NCBI GenBank assembly: GCA_964506905.1
Contig: CAZDNW010000068.1
Location: 1 to 8,357 of the forward strand
Reading direction: 5' to 3'
Source of the DNA: JALWZX01 sp964506905
Lineage (GTDB): Bacteria > Patescibacteriota > WWE3 > 2-01-FULL-39-13
DNA length: 8,357 nucleotides
The notes under the pieces were generated by a model. The model ran no database searches. It was not told the origin of the DNA and saw only the letters and a program-made list of their open reading frames with translations. The translations under genes were made by a program, and so were the position numbers. Each line of letters begins with the position of its first letter. The stretch's first letter is position 1. Positions 1-4,551 of this stretch are shown here, in pieces.

Positions 1-2
1 AG

Positions 3-31
3 TTGTACATATAACAATTTTCTGTTACAAT
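3..31 (+). promoter_or_regulatory. Putative rpmH promoter
   Basis: A TACAAT -10 box at 26-31 (5 of 6 to TATAAT) lies 17 nt after a partial -35 box, TTGTAC at 3-8, of which only the TTG matches. Transcription would begin near 38, only about 4 nt before the rpmH ATG at 42, giving an almost leaderless mRNA. No Shine-Dalgarno sequence is visible. The left edge of the window prevents judging upstream elements. Confidence 0.45.
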
Positions 32-41
32 CGTCTGCGTT

Positions 42-197
42 ATGACAAAAAGAACATGGCAACCAAAAGTAAAGAAAGGAAATAAAAAACACGGGTTTTT
101 AGCACGAATGCGAACAAAGGCGGGAAGAAATGTATTAAAAAGACGAAGATTGAAAGGTCGAAAAAGACTTGCTGTTAATCGTGGCTGGAAATCGTAA
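42..197 (+). CDS. rpmH: 50S ribosomal protein L34
   Basis: Encodes a 51-residue, strongly basic protein of the large ribosomal subunit. It begins MTKRTWQPKVKK and carries the family core KKHGFLARMRTKAGRNVL followed by KRRRLKGRKRLAV, which matches L34 across bacteria; length is close to the usual 44-50 residues. The ATG at 42 is the natural start because the conserved TKRTWQP segment begins there. The gene ends with TAA. rnpA follows after 95 nt, the classic rpmH-rnpA pairing, but rnpA seems to have its own promoter. There is no Shine-Dalgarno sequence; a -10-like TACAAT lies 10 nt before the ATG. The identification is by sequence pattern and is near certain. Confidence 0.97.
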   Translation: MTKRTWQPKVKKGNKKHGFLARMRTKAGRNVLKRRRLKGRKRLAVNRGWKS

Positions 198-212
198 GAA
201 AATGCACAAACT

Positions 213-236
213 TTAAACTGTTTTATAACGGTTTAA
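213..236 (+). terminator. Small hairpin after rpmH
   Basis: TTAAACTG (213-220) can pair with CGGTTTAA (229-236) over 8 bp, including one G-T wobble, with an 8-nt loop. It starts 15 nt after the rpmH stop. It could end or attenuate rpmH transcription, but the stem is AT-rich and is followed by TTCCCC rather than a T-tract, so it is not a canonical intrinsic terminator. Confidence 0.35.
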
Positions 237-258
237 TTCCCCATAATATTCAAATACA

Positions 259-286
259 TCGATTTTTTAGCATTTTAGTGTAAAAT
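259..286 (+). promoter_or_regulatory. Putative leaderless promoter of rnpA
   Basis: TAAAAT at 281-286 matches 5 of 6 bases of a -10 box. Six bases separate it from the GTG at 293, so the expected transcription start coincides with the start codon. The -35 region is poor (TCGATT at 259-264, 16-nt spacer, 3 of 6). The same 6-nt spacing occurs at the gene starting at 975, which supports the reading. Confidence 0.5.
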
Positions 287-292
287 GTTTGT

Positions 293-664
293 GTGTATAG
301 TAGAAAATATAGTTTAAAAACAAGATATAATTTTCGTAAGGTTCTTAATGAAGGTGAAACTTTTAAAACTTCTCATTTGATTATTCGCTATTTAAAAGTT
401 TCTGATGATGTGTTTAAAGATGAACCACACAAAAAGTTTGCGATAATTGTGTCAAATAAGTTTAGCAAGAAAGCTGTTGTTCAAAATCGTGTAAGGCGTG
501 TAATAGGTGAGGCGATTAGATTGAATCTTGAGAGATTTCCCAATAATTATTATTATGTTTTTATACCAAGGAAAAGTTGTTTAGTTAATGAAAAGCCAAA
601 TGTTCATACTAAAGAAATTAGCGCTGAAATCGATTCGTTTTTATCAAAAATGGTTGTCGCTTGA
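293..664 (+). CDS. rnpA: Ribonuclease P protein component
   Basis: Protein subunit of RNase P, which helps the catalytic RNA remove 5' leaders from precursor tRNAs. The 123-residue product has the family layout: a basic N-terminus (YSLKTRYNFRKVLNEG), a beta strand with FAIIVSNKFSKKAV at about 49-62, and the RNR signature NRVRRVIGEAIR at 65-76, which forms the RNA-binding helix. Length is typical. The start is a GTG at 293, the only start codon in frame between the stop at 281-283 and the conserved N-terminal motif; the ATG at 285 is in another frame. A -10 box 6 nt before the GTG predicts a leaderless transcript. The 3' end overlaps yidD by 77 nt in a different frame. The stop is TGA, which indicates that TGA is a stop codon in this genome. 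Confidence 0.95.
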   Translation: MYSRKYSLKTRYNFRKVLNEGETFKTSHLIIRYLKVSDDVFKDEPHKKFAIIVSNKFSKKAVVQNRVRRVIGEAIRLNLERFPNNYYYVFIPRKSCLVNEKPNVHTKEISAEIDSFLSKMVVA

Positions 665-851
665 TCAAGGGTGGCCGTCAAAATTTAAACCAGAAGATGC
701 ACCAAATATGTGTAGGTTTACACCGACATGTTCAGAGTATACATATCAATCTATTGATAAATATGGTTTGATAAAAGGGGGAATTAAAGGGGCGTATCGT
801 ATTTTAAGGTGTAACCCGTTTAATAAAGGTGGGTATGACCCGGTTAAATAA
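588..851 (+). CDS. yidD: Membrane protein insertion efficiency factor YidD
   Basis: Small (87-residue) membrane-associated protein that is thought to assist YidC-dependent insertion of inner-membrane proteins. Family hallmarks are the N-terminal helix ALKSIRFYQKWLS (12-24), CRFTPTCSEYTYQSIDKYG with Cys42 and Cys48, and the C-terminal signature RCNPFNKGGYDPVK (74-87). Between the helix and the first Cys it has a segment (about 28-41, GWPSKFKPEDAPNM) longer than in proteobacterial YidD. The ATG at 588 was chosen; ATG at 600 is an alternative that keeps the whole conserved region. Either start lies inside rnpA, so the two genes are probably cotranscribed and translationally linked. An AAGGA at 568-572 is 15 nt from the ATG, too far for an ordinary ribosome site. 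yidC lies one gene downstream. Confidence 0.95.
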   Translation: MKSQMFILKKLALKSIRFYQKWLSLDQGWPSKFKPEDAPNMCRFTPTCSEYTYQSIDKYGLIKGGIKGAYRILRCNPFNKGGYDPVK

Positions 852-872
852 ACATCATTTTGTTTTTTGAGG

Positions 873-891
873 CGGTTTTTATTCCCCTAAT
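873..891 (+). repeat. Intergenic CGGTTT-ATTCCCC-TAAT motif, second copy
   Basis: CGGTTTTTATTCCCCTAAT at 873-891 resembles CGGTTTAATTCCCCATAAT at 229-247. Both copies are 3' of a gene (yidD, rpmH) and upstream of a gene with a predicted leaderless promoter (975, rnpA). The shared blocks are CGGTTT, ATTCCCC and TAAT, with 1-2 nt shifts. The role is unknown; it may be part of a 3'-end or terminator element, or chance in AT-rich DNA. Confidence 0.25.
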
Positions 892-939
892 TTTATTAAT
901 ATATTGGCAAAACTGTTAAATAGCATAAGTGCATAATTC

Positions 940-968
940 TTGTTAAGATTAATCCTGCATAATATAAT
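940..968 (+). promoter_or_regulatory. Leaderless promoter of the gene at 975
   Basis: A perfect TATAAT -10 box at 963-968 lies 17 nt after TTGTTA at 940-945 (4 of 6 to TTGACA). The A of the ATG at 975 falls 7 nt after the last base of the -10 box, so transcription should start at or within a base or two of the start codon. There is no room for a Shine-Dalgarno sequence. This is the best-formed promoter in the window. Confidence 0.7.
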
Positions 969-974
969 CAAACT

Positions 975-1634
975 ATGAGTAAACAAAATATTTCAATAAA
1001 CAAAGTAGTTTTAAGTAGTTTTGAACCTTTTAAAAACTTATTTGCCAAGCTTTTTTTATTAGCGATGACAGAAGCTGTTTTTACGACCGGTTTTTCTTAT
1101 TGGCGACTAGGAAGCATTATAGCAGGTCCTATTATTCAGGCGATTATTATGGTGTATGCAATATATTTTATTGCAAAGGAACTATTTAATAAGGATGTTG
1201 AAATTGGGTTAAAGAAAATTGCAGGGTTTTTACTGCTATATCTTATCGTGTATGCAACAATTCTGTTGGGTTTTGTTTTTCTTATAGTACCGGGAATTAT
1301 AATGATACTATTTTTCACATATGCGTATACATTTTATTTGATAGGCGAATTCGGAATTTTAGAATCAATTTCTAAAAGTTTTCGATTAGTGTGGGAAAAC
1401 TTTTTAACAACTTTGAAAATGTATTTTGTTGGGTTTTCGCTTTTGGTTTTTGTGTTTATGGTTACTTTTATTTTTAATAAAATCGTAGAATCACAAGATA
1501 TCAAATATCTGACAAGGTTTATCACATTTCTTTTAGGGAGTGTTTTCACGATGTATTTTAATATTGTTATCCTTAAGGTATATGGTTTGCTTAGCCCAGT
1601 CACATATAAAGACAGCAAAAAAGATAGTAACTAA
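975..1634 (+). CDS. Multi-pass membrane protein of unknown function
   Basis: A 219-residue very hydrophobic protein with about six predicted membrane segments (roughly 22-40, 47-68, 82-104, 103-125, 148-169 and 182-204) and a short charged C-terminal tail (KDSKKDSN). The stretch VPGIIMILFFTYAYTFYLIG followed by GILESISKSFRLVWENF recalls the 'VPG, then Glu, then a short helix' pattern of DUF975, YciC-like and glycerophosphodiesterase membrane-domain families. That is a pattern resemblance only, and no catalytic domain is attached. The start at ATG 975 is well placed just after a strong -10 box, implying a leaderless mRNA. Its place between yidD and yidC hints at envelope biogenesis, but with its own promoter this could be incidental. 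Function is not assigned. Confidence 0.8.
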   Translation: MSKQNISINKVVLSSFEPFKNLFAKLFLLAMTEAVFTTGFSYWRLGSIIAGPIIQAIIMVYAIYFIAKELFNKDVEIGLKKIAGFLLLYLIVYATILLGFVFLIVPGIIMILFFTYAYTFYLIGEFGILESISKSFRLVWENFLTTLKMYFVGFSLLVFVFMVTFIFNKIVESQDIKYLTRFITFLLGSVFTMYFNIVILKVYGLLSPVTYKDSKKDSN

Positions 1635-1654
1635 AATGCTACTAATTAATCTTA

Positions 1655-1683
1655 TTCACTTATTTTAGATATTAAAGTATAAT
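1655..1683 (+). promoter_or_regulatory. Putative yidC promoter
   Basis: A perfect TATAAT -10 box at 1678-1683 lies exactly 17 nt after TTCACT at 1655-1660 (4 of 6 to TTGACA). Transcription would begin near 1690, giving a leader of about 20 nt to the GTG at 1710 or 56 nt to the ATG at 1746. Unlike the promoter at 940-968 it does not predict a leaderless message. It probably also drives jag, 36 nt beyond yidC. Confidence 0.6.
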
Positions 1684-1745
1684 GCATTAAGCATTTTGTC
1701 GCTTAGTTTGTGAATTTTTATTATTGGGAATTCACCCGTAATTTT

Positions 1746-2669
1746 ATGTTTGAGTTATTAAGTAAGATTTATAATACATTTTTATTTATTCCTATTCTTA
1801 ATGCACTGATTGTGTTTTATTTTTGGCTAGGGCATAATATGGGGTTTGCAATTATTGCATTAACTCTTGTTATAAAATTGATGATGTTTCCGTTGTCGCA
1901 AAAGCAATTGGAAACCGCTAAAAAGCAAAAAGAACTACAGCCTCATTTAGATAAATTAAAAAAGAAATATAAAGATAAAACAGTATATACGCAAAAGCAA
2001 ATGGAACTTTTTAAAGAGCATGGTGTTAATCCAGCATCGGGTTGTTTAACAAGTTTTATTCCAATTTTGATTATATTTCCGCTGTATAGGGTTTTTACAT
2101 ATACTTTATCAGCGGCTGGAACTACGATTGCCGATATCAATAATCTTTTGTATTTTGATTTTTATAGATTAGACCCAAATACTGTTATTAATACTACCTT
2201 TGGTTATCTAGATTTATCTAAACCAGATCCATATTATATTTTGCCTGTTTTGGCGGCAGTTGCTCAGTTTGTGATGTCTAAGATGATGATGCCAGGCATT
2301 AAAAAGATGGAAAAAGATGCAAAGAAAACAAAGGGTAAATCTGATGACATTATGTCTAATATGCAAGGCCAAATGGCTTATATTATGCCTGTTATGACTT
2401 TGTTTATTGGAATTAAATTGCCATCTGGGTTAGTTTTGTATTGGTTGATTTCCACATTATTTGCAGTTGGTCAATATATGATGTTAAATAAAGAAAATGT
2501 GGTATTATTTAACAAAGATAAGGTGCTAAACAAAGCAATGGGTGTGGTTGGTACAACAAATTCATTAAAAGGCGATAATATTATTGAGGGGGAAATCATA
2601 GAAGATGAAAATGTTTTAGAAATTGAGAAACCGAAGAAAAAGAAAAAAAAGAAGAAGAAAAAAAAGTGA
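1746..2669 (+). CDS. yidC: Membrane protein insertase YidC/Oxa1 family
   Basis: Inserts and folds membrane proteins, alone or with SecYEG. From the ATG at 1746 the product has 307 residues. Features (numbered from that ATG): a first membrane helix (about 12-28), the core helix MGFAIIALTLVIKLMMFPLS, the positively charged cytoplasmic hairpin (about 55-90), the signature NPASGCLTSFIPILIIFPLY (95-114), helices near 164-180 and 210-228, and a last one ending in QYMML. The usual core-groove Arg of SpoIIIJ/YidC is Lys (VIKLMMFPL). There is no large periplasmic domain, as in the Gram-positive/CPR type. The C-terminus ends in Pro plus 11 lysines. A GTG at 1710 would add 12 residues (MNFYYWEFTRNF); an in-frame stop at 1704-1706 blocks anything longer. 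I prefer the ATG by resemblance to family N-termini. The stop is TGA. Confidence 0.93.
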   Translation: MFELLSKIYNTFLFIPILNALIVFYFWLGHNMGFAIIALTLVIKLMMFPLSQKQLETAKKQKELQPHLDKLKKKYKDKTVYTQKQMELFKEHGVNPASGCLTSFIPILIIFPLYRVFTYTLSAAGTTIADINNLLYFDFYRLDPNTVINTTFGYLDLSKPDPYYILPVLAAVAQFVMSKMMMPGIKKMEKDAKKTKGKSDDIMSNMQGQMAYIMPVMTLFIGIKLPSGLVLYWLISTLFAVGQYMMLNKENVVLFNKDKVLNKAMGVVGTTNSLKGDNIIEGEIIEDENVLEIEKPKKKKKKKKKKK

Positions 2670-2690
2670 TAATGTATTAGCAGTTAAACT

Positions 2691-2708
2691 TAGTTTTTAT
2701 TTATTATG
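2691..2708 (+). repeat. Start-site element, copy 1 (jag)
   Basis: TAGTTTTTATTTATTATG ends in the jag ATG at 2706-2708. It matches the 18 nt ending in the dnaN ATG (3340-3357) at 17 of 18 positions, while sequence further upstream differs. It contains no Shine-Dalgarno. It may be a shared translation-initiation or promoter element, or a coincidence of T-rich leaders. Confidence 0.4.
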
Positions 2709-3260
2709 GATACAAAAGAATTACAAACCGAAGTAGAAAATATTTTAAATAAGATTTTTGAGGAAGTCGGTATAAAAGCTGATTTAGAATTTGTTCCTCA
2801 AGATAAGGAGAATACTTATTTGAAGGTTAATATTACATCTGAAGACGCCAATTTATTGATTGGGTATCATGGTGAAACTTTAAATTCCTTACAACATATT
2901 GTAAATGTAATGCTTTATAAAAAGTTTAATGAGCCAGGAGGTGTGATTTTAGATATTGAGGGATATAGAGAAGATAGAGAAAAGAAGTTGCTTGAAGTTG
3001 CAGAAAACGCTGTATCAAAAGCAAGGTTTTTGAATAAATCTATTGCGTTATACCCAATGAACAGTTATGAAAGAAAGATTGTTCATGAGTATGTTGGGTC
3101 TCAAGAAGGTGTAAAATCTGAATCTGATGGTGAAGGTGCAGGAAGAAAGGTAATTATTATTCCAACTGATGGCGAAGAAAAAGAAGAAAAAGACAGTGGC
3201 ACTGACGCAGAAGAGGGTGTAGATATGGGTGAAGATTACAGTTACCCAGAATCAGAATAG
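2706..3260 (+). CDS. jag: KH-R3H RNA-binding protein, Jag/KhpB family
   Basis: A 184-residue single-stranded nucleic-acid-binding protein of the Jag (SpoIIIJ-associated, also KhpB/EloR) family, an RNA binder that in Firmicutes pairs with KhpA and influences cell elongation. Domains: a type II KH-like region (about 1-85) with the GxxG loop in LIGYHGETLNSLQHIV (51-66; Gly53 and Gly56), then an R3H domain (about 88-153) with ALYPMNSYERKIVHEYV, where Arg123 and His127 form the R-x3-H motif, and GAGRKVIIIP closing it. The N-terminal Jag_N domain of longer homologues is absent. An acidic tail (DGEEKEEKDSG onward) occupies the last 30 residues. It follows yidC by 36 nt, the usual yidC-jag order, and is probably cotranscribed with it. 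There is no Shine-Dalgarno; the ATG is preceded by a T-rich element also found at dnaN. Confidence 0.92.
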   Translation: MDTKELQTEVENILNKIFEEVGIKADLEFVPQDKENTYLKVNITSEDANLLIGYHGETLNSLQHIVNVMLYKKFNEPGGVILDIEGYREDREKKLLEVAENAVSKARFLNKSIALYPMNSYERKIVHEYVGSQEGVKSESDGEGAGRKVIIIPTDGEEKEEKDSGTDAEEGVDMGEDYSYPESE

Positions 3261-3339
3261 GAATTAAGCAACCTTTTATAAAATTTTCTTGAGATTATTT
3301 TTGTTTTGTATTACTCTTACTTTAACCTGCTTGTGTGTT

Positions 3340-3357
3340 TAGTTTTTGTTTATTATG
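3340..3357 (+). repeat. Start-site element, copy 2 (dnaN)
   Basis: TAGTTTTTGTTTATTATG ends in the ATG at 3355-3357 and differs from the jag copy (2691-2708) only at 3348 (G instead of A). It also supports choosing 3355 as the dnaN start over the TTG at 3346, which lies inside the element. The 94-nt jag-dnaN spacer has no convincing promoter: TTGAGA at 3289-3294 lacks a good -10 partner. Confidence 0.4.
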
Positions 3358-4497
3358 AAATTTACTGTACTACGAAATAATCTTTTGCACGGCCTTCAAA
3401 TTGTGTCTAAAGCGGTTAATACTAGAAGCCCTTTGCCTGTTTTATCTAATGTTTTGATAAAGACAGAAAAAGGGCGAATAAAGTTAACAACATCTAATTT
3501 GCATGTAACTATTTCAACTTGGATAGGTGCTAAAATTGATGATCAAGGGGAATTTACGGTTCCTGCTAAGTTATTGCTTGAATTTGTTAGTCAATTAACT
3601 GATGAGAAAATTGATTTTGAGTTAGAAGGTGCGGTTTTAAATGTTACGACCGAGAAATCTAACGCACACTTTAGTGGTATCGTGGCGTCTGAATTCCCAG
3701 AAATATTAACAATAGAAGATGGTGAAAAGATAGAGCTTGATAGTGACGAATTTTCTAAGGCGTTACAAAAGATTCAGTTTGTTGTTGCAACAGATGAATC
3801 AAAGCCAGAGTTAACAGGTGTTTATGTGGAATTAGAAGACGATAATTTGGTTTTAGCGGGTACTGATGGATTTAGAATGGCTGAATATACAATGAAGCTT
3901 GATAAACCAGTTAAAAATAAGGTGTCGTGCATTTTGCCCGCAAAATCTTTAGCGGATATTGTTAAAACTTTTAGTGGGGAAGTTAAGGGTGAAGAATCAG
4001 ATGAAAAGGGTAGTGGTAAAAAGATTTCACTGCTTATTAATGATGACAGAAACATTGCGGTTGTGTCGATTGATGATATGACGGCATATGTGAGAATGAT
4101 AGAGGCTCAATATCCCGATTATAAAACTATTGTTCCGGATGAATTTACAACAGAGGTTAAAATTTCTAAAGACGAATTGGCTTCTGGTGTAAAACTTGCC
4201 AACATTTTTGCTAAAGACAAAGGGAATATGATAAAGATTGTTGTTAATGACGGTGTTGTTGAAATATTATCTCAACCAACTGAAAGTGGCAGTAATTCAA
4301 CTAAATTACAAGGTGAGGTAGAAGGTGATGATCTCTCTATAGCCTTTAATGCTAGGTATTTATTGGAGTTTTTTAATAATGTTGAAGGTGACGAAGTATT
4401 GTTTAAAGCTAGTGAATCGGTTAAGCCTGGATGGTTTCAAATATTGGGCAAGGATAACTACTTTTATTTGGTGATGCCAATGAAAGCTAATTGGTAG
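3355..4497 (+). CDS. dnaN: DNA polymerase III beta subunit (sliding clamp)
   Basis: Ring-forming processivity clamp that tethers replicative polymerase to DNA. The 380-residue product has the length and three-domain build of the family: domain 1 opens with MKFTVLRNNLLHGLQIVSKAV and has LPVLSNVLI and FTVPAKLLLEFV; domain 2 has the family pattern GVYVELEDDNLVLAGTDGFR then ILPAKSLADIVKTF; domain 3 begins near YPDYKTIVP and ends FYLVMPMKANW, close to the usual clamp ending. A charged loop (GEVKGEESDEKGSGKK) inside domain 2 looks like a short lineage insertion. ATG 3355 is chosen because MKFTVL is the standard clamp N-terminus; a TTG at 3346 would add MFI. It is the last plus-strand gene and converges on the VirB4 gene with a 44-nt gap. 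dnaA is not in the window. Confidence 0.96.
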   Translation: MKFTVLRNNLLHGLQIVSKAVNTRSPLPVLSNVLIKTEKGRIKLTTSNLHVTISTWIGAKIDDQGEFTVPAKLLLEFVSQLTDEKIDFELEGAVLNVTTEKSNAHFSGIVASEFPEILTIEDGEKIELDSDEFSKALQKIQFVVATDESKPELTGVYVELEDDNLVLAGTDGFRMAEYTMKLDKPVKNKVSCILPAKSLADIVKTFSGEVKGEESDEKGSGKKISLLINDDRNIAVVSIDDMTAYVRMIEAQYPDYKTIVPDEFTTEVKISKDELASGVKLANIFAKDKGNMIKIVVNDGVVEILSQPTESGSNSTKLQGEVEGDDLSIAFNARYLLEFFNNVEGDEVLFKASESVKPGWFQILGKDNYFYLVMPMKANW

Positions 4498-4522
4498 TTG
4501 TTTGTTGTAATTAACTTTTACG

Positions 4523-4551
4523 AGGAATTAAATCGTTTTTTTTATTTTCCT
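4523..4551. terminator. Weak bidirectional end signal between convergent genes
   Basis: The 44-nt gap between the dnaN and VirB4 stop codons holds a T-tract at 4535-4543 flanked by AGGAA (4523-4527) and TTCCT (4547-4551), which could form a 5-bp stem with a 19-nt loop that contains the T-tract. This is too weak for a confident intrinsic terminator. It is listed because it is the only candidate separating two converging transcripts. Confidence 0.2.

Noticed and set aside
1652..1660. DnaA-box-like TTATTCACT
   Set aside because: It matches 8 of 9 bases of TTATNCACA, but it is single, overlaps the proposed yidC -35 box, and has no companion boxes nearby; it is not evidence of an origin.
897..1690. 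The gene at 975 as a toxin, phage or immunity gene
   Set aside because: It has only membrane helices, no motif of such systems and no partner gene; base composition and promoter type resemble its neighbours.
2640..2680. Programmed frameshift at the A-runs ending yidC
   Set aside because: The -1 frame adds only about four residues before a stop, so there is no alternative product; slippage remains only a possibility for expression tuning.
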